From Saccharibacillus brassicae (lineage in GTDB: Bacteria > Bacillota > Bacilli > Paenibacillales > Paenibacillaceae), in contig NZ_CP041217.1 in assembly GCF_006542275.1 (NCBI RefSeq), positions 1,597,501-1,661,500 of the forward strand: 64,000 nucleotides of DNA, read 5' to 3'. A program made the position numbers and the translations under genes. Below are positions 1 through 7,695 of the stretch, piece by piece (position 1 is the stretch's first letter; each line of letters opens with the position of its first letter). Under the pieces are notes generated by a model that saw only the letters and a list, made by a program, of their open reading frames with translations, did not search any database and was not told the DNA's origin.

Positions 1-1047
1 ATAGGCGGCGCAGCCGAGCGCCAGTACGAGCGGCATGCCCGTCAGCGTCGCGATGCGCATCGCAAGCGTCACCTGCTGCTGCAAATGCTGCGTGTCTTTG
101 CGGGCGAACGCGGCCGAGATGATCGGAATCAGCGACGTGCTGAGCGCGATCGCGAGAATCGGCGGGATGCCGGCGACGCTTTGGGCGCGGCTGCCGAGGA
201 TGCCGAGCTGCATCGTCGCCATCGCGTCGCCGATCTGTCCGATGAGCAGCGGCTTGACGATCGTCGTGTCGATGAAGTTGATCGCCGGAACGGCGAGCGC
301 CGTCAGCACGATCGGAATCGACAGTTTGAAGATGTCGCCGTAAATGCGGCTGAGCGGAATAGTCTGATCGTGACGGTTGATCAGCGTCCGGCCTTTTTTG
401 CGTTCGTTCTTCGACAGTTTCAGCGAAGCGAACAGCATGATCGCGAACGCGCCCAGGCTGCCGAGCACGCCGCCGAAGGTGGCGCCGGCCGCGATCGTCT
501 CGCCGGGCTTGTCCATTTGCAGCAAAATGTAGGCCAACAGAATCGCGGTGAAGACGCGGGCGACCTGCTCGATGATCTGCGAGACGCCTCCGATCGCCAT
601 CATGTTGCGGCCCTGGAAATAGCCGCGCATCATGGCGATCGTCGGGAACAGGATCAGCGCCGGCGCAAGCGCCCGGATAGCCGGGGTCGCTTGCGGCAGC
701 TCGATCAGCGCCGTGTACCACGGCGCGAAGATGTACAGCAGCAGCGTGATCACGACGCCCATCATGCCGGAGAACAGCAGCGCCGCATAATAGATGCGTC
801 CCGCTTCCTGCGGCCGGTCGAGCGCGTAGCGCTCCGAGATCATCTTGCTGAGCGTGCTCGGAATGCCCGCCGTCGCGACCGTAAGCAGCATGAGGTACAC
901 GTTGTTGGCGGCGCTGAACGACGCGTTGCCGACGGGTCCGAGCATATGTTCCAGCGGAATCCGCTGCCCGAGCCCCAGCACCCGGGCGACGAGCGCGGCC
1001 GCCGCCAGAATGAGCGTCCCTCTGATAAATGATTCCTTTTTCGACAA
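1..1047 (-). CDS. MOP/MATE-type polysaccharide or lipid flippase (SpoVB/MurJ-like), C-terminus outside window
   Basis: The visible N-terminal 349 codons are a string of hydrophobic segments typical of the multidrug/oligosaccharidyl-lipid/polysaccharide exporter superfamily: a first segment after a short basic start, the stretch GIPSTLSKMISE, a cytoplasmic basic patch (KLSKNERKKGR) between two bundles, and repeat of a GIPPILAIALSTSLIP motif in the second half. Such proteins flip lipid-linked sugar precursors across the membrane; SpoVB, YtgP and MurJ are relatives. The start is taken as TTG at 1047 because AAGGGA lies about 8 nt upstream and no ATG fits. The gene runs off the left edge. Substrate (peptidoglycan, teichoic acid or spore cortex) cannot be decided from sequence. 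Confidence 0.8.
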   Translation of the reverse strand, partial: MSKKESFIRGTLILAAAALVARVLGLGQRIPLEHMLGPVGNASFSAANNVYLMLLTVATAGIPSTLSKMISERYALDRPQEAGRIYYAALLFSGMMGVVITLLLYIFAPWYTALIELPQATPAIRALAPALILFPTIAMMRGYFQGRNMMAIGGVSQIIEQVARVFTAILLAYILLQMDKPGETIAAGATFGGVLGSLGAFAIMLFASLKLSKNERKKGRTLINRHDQTIPLSRIYGDIFKLSIPIVLTALAVPAINFIDTTIVKPLLIGQIGDAMATMQLGILGSRAQSVAGIPPILAIALSTSLIPIISAAFARKDTQHLQQQVTLAMRIATLTGMPLVLALGCAAY

Positions 1048-1071
1048 AACCTATTCCCTTCTTTCTCCCGC

Positions 1072-1092
1072 AAAAAAAGCCGCAAGCGGCTT
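1072..1092 (-). terminator. Intrinsic terminator after the DUF456 gene
   Basis: GCCGC-TT-GCGGC hairpin followed by seven T on the minus strand, beginning directly after the DUF456 stop codon and ending before the flippase start, so the two genes are probably separate units. Confidence 0.75.
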
Positions 1093-1094
1093 CC

Positions 1095-1583
1095 TTACAC
1101 GATCCATATGATGAAGACGACAATCATGACGACCTGCAAAATGCCTTTGACGAGCGTGCTGCTGAGCAGCCCGATCAGGGCGCCCCAACCTGCGCGCAGC
1201 GCCTGCTTGAAGTTCGATCCGTGAATCAGCTCGCCGATCACCGCCCCGATAAACGGGCCGAGAATGAGGCCGAACGCCGGAATGACGAACGGGCCGAGAA
1301 TCAAGCCGACCGTGCTGAGCTGGATCGACAGCTTGGAACCGCCGAACTTCTTGGTCCCCCAGGCTCCGACGACGTAATCGGCCACGATCAGCGCCACGAA
1401 GATCACCGTCTGGATGATCCAGAACCAGACCGTCAGCTCGCCGAACGAGAAAAACCAGCCGTAGACGAAGAAAGCGAAATAGATCGCGACCGCTCCCGGT
1501 AAAATCGGGAAAATCAAGCTCGCCATGCCGACGATAAACAGCGCGACCACAAGTACCCAACCCAGTATATCCAATGCGACCAT
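1095..1583 (-). CDS. DUF456 family membrane protein
   Basis: 162-residue protein with about four hydrophobic segments and the glycine-rich patterns LGPFVIPAFGLILGPFIGAV that mark the DUF456 family (YqgC-like). The family is widespread in Bacillales and its function is unknown; glycine zipper helices suggest tight packing in the membrane. The ATG at 1583 is preceded by AGGAGG. It is followed at once by an intrinsic terminator. No partner gene is evident nearby. Confidence 0.8.
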   Translation of the reverse strand: MVALDILGWVLVVALFIVGMASLIFPILPGAVAIYFAFFVYGWFFSFGELTVWFWIIQTVIFVALIVADYVVGAWGTKKFGGSKLSIQLSTVGLILGPFVIPAFGLILGPFIGAVIGELIHGSNFKQALRAGWGALIGLLSSTLVKGILQVVMIVVFIIWIV

Positions 1584-1623
1584 GCCAGGTCCTCCTATGC
1601 TTTTCGGTTAGTGTCGCCTGTCC

Positions 1624-2454
1624 TCAAGCGGACGGGTCGTCTTCGCGCCGGATCTTGGATGCGGGCGTCTGCGACGCCGCGGCCGCCGGCTCGGCATCGT
1701 CGAATTCCTTGCCGCCAAGCATGTACTCGCGAATGACCTGCACGATGCCGTCTTCGTTGTTGCTCGCCACGACCACGTCGGCCGTCTGCTTGACGGCGTC
1801 CTGGGCGTTGCCCATCGCGACGCCGAGTCCCGCCGCTTCGATCACCGCGATATCGTTCAGGCTGTCGCCGACGGCGATAACCTGCTCCATCGTGATATCC
1901 AGCAGCTCGCATACCTGCGCGATCCCGCTCGCTTTGGAGATGCCTTCCGGGTTGATCTCCAGATTTTCCATCGACGAGTTGGTAATTTGCAGGCCGCCCA
2001 TGTCCTGAAGCCGCATGAGGATCTGGTGCAGCACTTCGCGGTCCGACGTATTGTAGCCGAACTTCAGCCATTCCTTGTCTTCCAGCGTGTCCGTCCATTG
2101 ATCGCGGTTGTACAGACGTTCCGTCGTATACGCCCAGAACCAGACGCCGTATTCTTCCGCCAGCGCGTGCATGCCGCGGACCGATTCCACGTCCATCAGC
2201 GCCCGGTAATGCAGCTGGTGCGGCGCTTTCCACACTTCGCTTCCGTTGACCGTCACCATCGGCGTCTCCAGGCCCAGCTCTACCGCGTACGGCAGGGCGT
2301 GCATGGCTGCGCGTCCCGTGGACAGGCAGACGTGGAACCCTTCCTTGATCGCGCGGCGGATCCATTTGGCCGTCTCTTCCGACACTTGATGGTCGTCGTT
2401 CAGCAGCGTGCCGTCCATATCCAGCGCAAGCAGCTTGTAATCGTAGCTCGTCAT
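1624..2454 (-). CDS. Cof-type HAD-superfamily hydrolase
   Basis: 276-residue haloacid-dehalogenase phosphatase. Motif I is LALDMDGTLL with the nucleophile Asp12 and acid Asp14; motif II is the LSTGRA segment; motif IV is GDSLNDIAVIEAAG near residue 200. Between them lies the cap domain of the Cof (IIB) subfamily, which dephosphorylates sugar phosphates, FMN or pyridoxal phosphate; the substrate is not predictable. Start chosen at the ATG with AAAGGGG about 8 nt upstream; an in-frame upstream ATG would overlap that ribosome binding site. The C-terminus has an Ala/Pro-rich tail of about 25 residues beyond the usual domain. Confidence 0.88.
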   Translation of the reverse strand: MTSYDYKLLALDMDGTLLNDDHQVSEETAKWIRRAIKEGFHVCLSTGRAAMHALPYAVELGLETPMVTVNGSEVWKAPHQLHYRALMDVESVRGMHALAEEYGVWFWAYTTERLYNRDQWTDTLEDKEWLKFGYNTSDREVLHQILMRLQDMGGLQITNSSMENLEINPEGISKASGIAQVCELLDITMEQVIAVGDSLNDIAVIEAAGLGVAMGNAQDAVKQTADVVVASNNEDGIVQVIREYMLGGKEFDDAEPAAAASQTPASKIRREDDPSA

Positions 2455-2546
2455 TCTTTTTGCCCCTTTCAAAACGTGTTCGCTCTCGCCATTCTATCAC
2501 AATTCCATCCATGCTCCAAAGACGTTCCGCCGACCCGAAAACGCCG

Positions 2547-2580
2547 AAAAGCCCGTCGCCGGCAGAACCGGAAACGGGCC
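2547..2580 (-). terminator. Intrinsic terminator after the oxidoreductase gene
   Basis: GC-rich hairpin with arms GCCCGT/ACGGGC plus inner CCGG pairs, then TTTT on the minus strand, about 20 nt past the stop of the Gfo/Idh/MocA gene. Confidence 0.65.
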
Positions 2581-2600
2581 TTGCGTCTCTCCCCCTGAAG

Positions 2601-3575
2601 CTACAGCTTCATGCTGCGTCCGGACAGGGCGGATTGCAGCGCGGCGAACGTCACTTCCTGCGTTTTGCACGCGTCCGCATAGTCGGACCGGATCCGCGAC
2701 GAATCGCCGGTACGCAGCGCATGCAGGAACGCTTCCGTCTGCCGCACGTACGGATCGCTCTCTTCGGCATGGCGCTTCTCCCCGTCGGCCCGCGTCTCCT
2801 TCAGCTCGCCCGGCGACCACTCCCACAGCCCTTCCCGCGCGTAAAAAGACAATCCGGCCCGGCCGACTCCCGCCGGCAGCACGCATGTGTTGGAAATGTT
2901 CGCGACGGCGCCGGACTTCATCTTGAGCGTAACCGTGCCGATATCGTGCACGTTCGTCCGCTCCCACTCTTCTTCCGGGAACCGGCTGGCGTACACCGCC
3001 CGCACTTCGTCCACCTCGCCGGCGCAGTAGCGCAGCAGATCGACGATATGCGTCGTCTGCTCGATAAACTGCCCGCCGGACTTCTCCTGTCTGCGCCACC
3101 ATTCGGCCTGCGGCATATCGCCCATCCACATGCCCGTCGCGATACCGATCCGGCCGGGATGCAGCGCTTCGCGCAGCCGGTCCACGTTATCCTGATAGCG
3201 GAAATGGTAGCCGACGGACGTGATCAGCTCCGGCGACTTGAGGCGCATGAAGCCGAGAATGTCCTGCGGCACTTCGGCGTCCGTGCCAAGCGGCTTCTCG
3301 ACGAGAAACGGAATGCCGCGCTCGATCAGCTCGCGTTCGATCTCGCCGTGCGCCATCGGCGGCACGCAGATGTAGACGGCATCGAGCGCCTGATGGTCCG
3401 CCAGCTCGGATACGCTTTCATAACCGGGCGCGTCGTACCGGATGCCGAACACGTCTCCCTTGTTTTTGCTGCTGCCGACGATGCCCGCGATTTCCACGCC
3501 TTCCGCCGCCGCGAGAATATCCGCGTGCTTGCCCGCAAACCAACCCGTACCCACGATTCCGATCTTTAGCGTCAT
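2601..3575 (-). CDS. Gfo/Idh/MocA family NAD(P)-dependent sugar oxidoreductase
   Basis: 324 residues. N-terminal Rossmann fold with GIVGTGWFAGKHA (glycine fingerprint, residues 6-18), the family EKPLG motif around residue 93 (lysine that supports hydride transfer) and GYHFRYQDNVDRL. The C-terminal alpha/beta domain is shorter than in inositol dehydrogenase. These enzymes oxidise or reduce a hydroxyl of a sugar, inositol or pseudosugar. It is a single-gene unit: AAAAGGGG lies 9 nt before the ATG and a terminator follows. Five proteins of this family occur in the window; this one is not in a sugar cassette. Confidence 0.85.
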   Translation of the reverse strand: MTLKIGIVGTGWFAGKHADILAAAEGVEIAGIVGSSKNKGDVFGIRYDAPGYESVSELADHQALDAVYICVPPMAHGEIERELIERGIPFLVEKPLGTDAEVPQDILGFMRLKSPELITSVGYHFRYQDNVDRLREALHPGRIGIATGMWMGDMPQAEWWRRQEKSGGQFIEQTTHIVDLLRYCAGEVDEVRAVYASRFPEEEWERTNVHDIGTVTLKMKSGAVANISNTCVLPAGVGRAGLSFYAREGLWEWSPGELKETRADGEKRHAEESDPYVRQTEAFLHALRTGDSSRIRSDYADACKTQEVTFAALQSALSGRSMKL

Positions 3576-3682
3576 GCGCTCCAGCCCCTTTTTTGTCCGC
3601 CGGCCGATCCGGCTTTTCTTCTTTCTAGGTTACCATGATTTTTCCGTAAAAATCCACTCTCCCCGCTTCCTGTTCTTCCTGC

Positions 3683-3721
3683 CAAAAAAGAAAGGCATCC
3701 TCCCCGGTCGGGAGGATGCCT
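3683..3721 (-). terminator. Intrinsic terminator of the mnt operon
   Basis: Twelve-base-pair stem AGGCATCCTCCC/GGGAGGATGCCT with a four-base loop, followed by a TTTCTTTTTT tract on the minus strand just past mntD. Confidence 0.9.
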
Positions 3722-3731
3722 GGCGTATCGC

Positions 3732-4610
3732 TTACAGCGCTTGAGCCGCTCTGCGGCCGCGCGCGAACTTCGCGATCATGCCGTGCGAAGGCGAGAAGAT
3801 CAGCGTCAGAATGAACAGGATGCCGGCGATCGAGACGATGCAGCCCGCGATCGAAGCGTCCAGCAGGTACGAGACGAGGTAGCCGCCGACTGCCGAGACG
3901 ATGCCGACCGCGACGCTGAGACCGATCATGACGCCCAGACGGTTCGTCAGCAGGTAAGCGGTCGCCGCCGGGATGATCAGCATGCCGACGACGAGAATCG
4001 CGCCGACGCTTTCGAACGAAGACACGGCCGTCATCGACACCATGCCCATGAGCAGGTAATGGAACAGCAGGACCGGAATGCCGCAGGCCGCCGCCATCGC
4101 CGGGTCGAATGCGCAGATCTTGAACTGTTTGTAAAAGAGTCCGAGCAGCAGCAGGATGACCGTCAGCGTAATCCCCAGCATCCAGACTGCCCTCGGCCCC
4201 ATATCGGCGCCTCCGAACGTCCACGTATCCCACGGCACGTAGGCGATCTCGCCGAACAGCACGCAGTCGAGATCCAGGTCGATATGCTGGGCGTTCAGGC
4301 TGATCAGCAGCACGCCGACCGCGAACAGCGCGGTGAACACGATGCCGATCGAAGCGTCCGACTGCAGGCCGGACGTCTGGAGCGACTGGATCAGGAATAC
4401 CGTCAGCAGGCCGAACGCGGTCGCGCCGAGCAGCATCCACATCGAATCGCGGGTACCGCTCATGAGAAACGCGATCGCGATGCCCGGCAGCACGGCGTGG
4501 CTGATCGCGTCGCCGACCAGCGCCATCCGCCGCAGGATCAGGAAACATCCCAGAATGGAGCAGGCGCTCGCGACCAGAACGGCGGTCAGAATAATCCAAA
4601 AGTCCATCAT
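3732..4610 (-). CDS. mntD: Manganese-type metal ABC transporter permease, second subunit
   Basis: 292-residue integral membrane protein of the ABC-3 permease family (about eight to nine hydrophobic segments), carrying the early motif LRRMALVGDAISHAVLPGIAIAF that contacts the ATPase and the metal path. In the Bacillus mntABCD system MntC and MntD form the heteromeric channel. The ATG overlaps the stop of mntC by four bases (ATGA), so the two are translationally coupled. Last gene of the operon, followed by a strong terminator. Confidence 0.88.
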   Translation of the reverse strand: MMDFWIILTAVLVASACSILGCFLILRRMALVGDAISHAVLPGIAIAFLMSGTRDSMWMLLGATAFGLLTVFLIQSLQTSGLQSDASIGIVFTALFAVGVLLISLNAQHIDLDLDCVLFGEIAYVPWDTWTFGGADMGPRAVWMLGITLTVILLLLGLFYKQFKICAFDPAMAAACGIPVLLFHYLLMGMVSMTAVSSFESVGAILVVGMLIIPAATAYLLTNRLGVMIGLSVAVGIVSAVGGYLVSYLLDASIAGCIVSIAGILFILTLIFSPSHGMIAKFARGRRAAQAL

Positions 4611-5569
4611 TTGCGTGTTCCTCCTTCTGCGGCGTTCAGGCTTTCGGCGGCGTTAAGCGCGCCCTGATCCGCCGAACGGGCGTAATCGGCTTTGAGGCTG
4701 CGATGGCGCAGCGACCGGGACAGCAGGCCGCGGCCCGGGGCCAGCAGCAGCGACAGGGCGAACAGCAGCGTGGCCGCGAGCACCGTGACCGGTCCGGTCG
4801 GGATGCCTTCGCCGAGCGTGCTGATCGCCGCGCCGGAAGCACCGCTCAGGGCGCCGAACAAGCCGGCGTACATGAGCATGACCGGCAGGCGGTCGGTCCA
4901 GTAGCGGGCCGCGGCCGCCGGCGTGATCAGCAGGGCGGCGACGAGCACGACGCCGACCGCCTGGATGCCGGCCGCGACCGCGACCGTCGTCAGAATGAGC
5001 AGGCCGTGTTCCAGCAGCCCGACCGGCAGGCCGATGCCGCGGGCGAAGCCCGGATCGAAGCTGATGAGCTTGAATTCCTTGAACAGCAGCATCGCCGCGA
5101 CGATCAGCAGCACGGAGACGCCCATCAGGATGTAGACGTCGCCCGTGACCATCGCGCCCGCCTGGCCGAACAAATATTTGTCCAGGCCGCTCTGGCTGCC
5201 GCTGCCGCTATGCTGGATATGCGTCAGCATGACGGTGCCGACGCCGAAGAAGAACGTCAGCACAATGCCCATCGCGGCGTCGGACTTGATGCGCGTCCAG
5301 CGCGAGATCGCGCTGACGCACAGCACGGCGGCGATGCCCGCAATCAGGGCGCCGACGAGAAACAGCGAAGCCGATTTCACTTCATTGAGCATGAAGGCGA
5401 CGCAGACGCCCGGCAGCGCCGCATGCGCCAGCGTATCGCCGAGCAGGCTCTCCCGGCGCAGAAACGTGAAGCTGCCGATAACGCCGCTGCCCAGACCGAG
5501 CAGCGTGCAGCCCATCAGAATCCAGCGCGTATTCGGATCGCTCCAGAGCGAGATCAACCAATCCAGCAT
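4607..5569 (-). CDS. mntC: Manganese-type metal ABC transporter permease, first subunit
   Basis: 320-residue ABC-3 family permease with the coupling motif LRRESLLGDTLAHAALPGVCVAF and multiple hydrophobic segments; paralogous to the next gene. Presence of two permeases, rather than one as in ZnuB systems, fits the Mn-type importer of Bacilli. Start taken at ATG 5569 (MLDWLIS), with GGAGG 8 nt upstream; longer in-frame readings run into mntB. The C-terminal 30 residues are a charged, alanine-rich cytoplasmic tail. Confidence 0.88.
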   Translation of the reverse strand: MLDWLISLWSDPNTRWILMGCTLLGLGSGVIGSFTFLRRESLLGDTLAHAALPGVCVAFMLNEVKSASLFLVGALIAGIAAVLCVSAISRWTRIKSDAAMGIVLTFFFGVGTVMLTHIQHSGSGSQSGLDKYLFGQAGAMVTGDVYILMGVSVLLIVAAMLLFKEFKLISFDPGFARGIGLPVGLLEHGLLILTTVAVAAGIQAVGVVLVAALLITPAAAARYWTDRLPVMLMYAGLFGALSGASGAAISTLGEGIPTGPVTVLAATLLFALSLLLAPGRGLLSRSLRHRSLKADYARSADQGALNAAESLNAAEGGTRK

Positions 5570-5627
5570 GTGTGTGTCCTCCTTGTCCGCCGCGGCTGCG
5601 GCCGCTTGCGCATGTCTCTTGCCGTCT

Positions 5628-6410
5628 TCATTCGCCGACCAGCGCTTCCCGGCCGCTCGAACTGACGATCGCAAGCTTGCCGCCGTACGTCTCGTGCAGC
5701 AGCTCCGGCGTAAACGTCGTCTGCACCGGGCCTTCGGCAATCAGCTTTTTGTTGAGCAGCAGCACGTGGTCGAAATATTCTTCGACCGTGGACAGATCGT
5801 GATGCACGACCAGCACGGTCTTGCCGGCCTGCCTCAATTCGCCGAGCAGCGCGATGATCGCTTTCTCCGTCGCGGCATCGACGCCGGCAAACGGCTCGTC
5901 CATGAAGTAGAGATCCGCTTCCTGCGCCAGCGCCCGGGCGAGAAAGACCCGCTGCTGCTGGCCGCCGGACAGCTGGCTGATCTGCCGCCGCGCGAAGTCG
6001 GCCATGCCGACCTTGTCGAGCGTGTTCATCGCCAGCTCCTTCTCTTTGCGTCCCGGGCGTTTGATCCAGCCCAGATGGCCGTAGCGGCCCATCATGACCA
6101 CGTCGAGCGCGTCCGTCGGGAAGTCCCAGTCGACCGACTCGCGCTGCGGCACGTAGCCGACGCGGCTGCGCATCTTTTTGTACGTGTCGCCGTAGATGCC
6201 GACCGTGCCGGAGATCGAAGGCACGAGGCCGAGGATCGCTTTGAGCAGCGTCGATTTGCCCGCTCCGTTGGGCCCGATCAGGGCGACCAGCTTGCCTTCG
6301 GGCAGGGTGAAGCTGACGTTCTCGACCACTGCTTTTTTCTGGTAGGCGACGGTCATGCCCGTTACGTTCAGCGGCGCGGCCGAGGCCGGCTGCCGGGATG
6401 AAGTGTTCAT
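5628..6410 (-). CDS. mntB: Manganese-type metal ABC transporter ATP-binding protein
   Basis: 260 residues with all ABC ATPase hallmarks: Walker A GPNGAGKST (46-54), Q-loop YVPQRES, signature LSGGQQQR, Walker B LYFMDEPF and the switch histidine in LVVHHDLS. It drives metal uptake through the two permeases encoded immediately downstream. The first 15 residues are a Ser/Ala-rich extension before the canonical domain. ATG at 6410 has GGAGG 8 nt upstream. Second gene of the operon. Confidence 0.92.
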   Translation of the reverse strand: MNTSSRQPASAAPLNVTGMTVAYQKKAVVENVSFTLPEGKLVALIGPNGAGKSTLLKAILGLVPSISGTVGIYGDTYKKMRSRVGYVPQRESVDWDFPTDALDVVMMGRYGHLGWIKRPGRKEKELAMNTLDKVGMADFARRQISQLSGGQQQRVFLARALAQEADLYFMDEPFAGVDAATEKAIIALLGELRQAGKTVLVVHHDLSTVEEYFDHVLLLNKKLIAEGPVQTTFTPELLHETYGGKLAIVSSSGREALVGE

Positions 6411-6469
6411 CTGTTCATGCCTCCTCTTGGAATGTCAGGATTGGAATTTTGTCGGGTACGGCTTGCGAT

Positions 6470-7420
6470 TTATTTCAGCGCTTCCGCGATGGTGTCCGCA
6501 TTATGCCGGATCATGCCGATATAGGTGCCTTCCGGCGTTCCCGGTTCGCCCATCGCGTCGGAGAACAGTTCCCCGCCGATCCGGACTTCGTGTCCCTGCC
6601 TCGCCGCTCCCGCGACGATCGCTTCCATCGATCTTGCCGGCAGGCTCGATTCGACGAACACCGCTTTGATATTGCGCTCGACCAGATAGTCGCGCAGCGT
6701 GCTGACGTCGCGTGCGCCGAATTCGGCCGCCGTGCTGATACCCTGCAGGCCGACGACTTCCACGCCGTACGCCTGGCCGAAGTAGCCGAACGCGTCATGC
6801 GCCGTCACCAGCACCCGGCCTTCTTCCGGGATCTCCAGCATGCGCTGCTTCACGTAGGCGTCCAGCTGCTCAAGCTCCCGGACGTAGCGCTCGCCCTGCT
6901 CGCGGTAAGCGGCTTCGTTCGCCGGGTCCGCGGCAATCAGCGTATCGCGCATATGCTCCGCCGCGACCGTCCAGAGATCGACGTCGAACCAGACGTGCGG
7001 ATCGAACTCTTCGCTGTTCTCCGTTCCGATCAGTCGCTCCCTCGGCATGTGGTCCGTGACCGCGACGACCGTTTTGCGCAGCGCCATTTTCTCCAGAATG
7101 CGCTCCATATTGCCTTCCAGGTGCAGCCCTCCGTAGAAAACGACTTTCGCCCGGTCCAGCTTGCGGATATCGCCCTGCGAAGCTTTGAATAGATGGGGAT
7201 CGACGCCCGGTCCCATCAGCGTCGTCACTTCGACGAATTCGCCGCCGATTTCCGCCGCTGCGTCGGCGATCATGCCTGTCGTCGCCGTCACGAGCAGCTT
7301 GCCGTCCTCGCTGACGCCCTGCGCGCTGCCGCTGCCGGAGCAGCCGGCCAGCAAAGCCGCGAGCAGCAGCAGCGGCATAAGCGAGGCCCAACCGCCCGTT
7401 CTTTTTTTGCCTGCGTGCAT
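6470..7420 (-). CDS. mntA: Manganese-type metal-binding lipoprotein (cluster A-I solute-binding protein)
   Basis: 316 residues. Basic N-terminus, hydrophobic core and lipobox LLAGC with Cys27 as lipidation site. The ZnuA/TroA fold is shown by the metal-ligand motifs GVDPHLFK, FDPHVWFD, TAHDAFGYF and LFSDAMG, giving a His-His-His-Asp site as in TroA, so zinc binding cannot be excluded from ligands alone. Manganese is favoured because the promoter carries a MntR-like box and the operon has two permeases. Start at ATG 7420 (AGGAGG 6 nt upstream) rather than longer in-frame options, because it gives a proper signal peptide. Confidence 0.88.
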   Translation of the reverse strand: MHAGKKRTGGWASLMPLLLLAALLAGCSGSGSAQGVSEDGKLLVTATTGMIADAAAEIGGEFVEVTTLMGPGVDPHLFKASQGDIRKLDRAKVVFYGGLHLEGNMERILEKMALRKTVVAVTDHMPRERLIGTENSEEFDPHVWFDVDLWTVAAEHMRDTLIAADPANEAAYREQGERYVRELEQLDAYVKQRMLEIPEEGRVLVTAHDAFGYFGQAYGVEVVGLQGISTAAEFGARDVSTLRDYLVERNIKAVFVESSLPARSMEAIVAGAARQGHEVRIGGELFSDAMGEPGTPEGTYIGMIRHNADTIAEALK

Positions 7421-7534
7421 TCCGTTCCTCCTTCTGGAATCGGCTTTACGCCGCATTCTCCGATTGTTCTCTGTAAACTTTTCCATACGCTAAATTGTTT
7501 TCTTGGTGACTCTTTATTTCTCTGCGTTAAAAGT

Positions 7535-7578
7535 GTTTCCCTAGGGCAAATTTTAAGATAAAAAAAGGCAGAATGCAA
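7535..7578 (-). promoter_or_regulatory. mntA promoter with overlapping MntR-like operator
   Basis: On the minus strand TTGCAT (7573-7578), 17-nt spacer and TAAAAT (7550-7555). Overlapping the -10 and predicted start site (7535-7552) is TTTGCCCTAGGGAAAC, very close to the Bacillus MntR site pattern TTTGCCTTAAGGAAAC. Binding there would block RNA polymerase when manganese is sufficient. The transcript leader to mntA is about 120 nt. Confidence 0.8.
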
Positions 7579-7610
7579 GTACCGAGCGCGCATCCGGCCC
7601 AAAAACGCCA

Positions 7611-7644
7611 AAAAAAGCCCGCTTTCCGTAGAAAGCGGGCTTTT
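7611..7644 (-). terminator. Intrinsic terminator after the first PBP gene
   Basis: Perfect ten-base-pair stem GCCCGCTTTC/GAAAGCGGGC, four-base loop, then six T on the minus strand, upstream of the mntA promoter. Confidence 0.9.
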
Positions 7645-7695
7645 GAATCGCAGCCTGTACCGAATGGCGGCGCGAGAAACGAAGCGAGAAACGGC

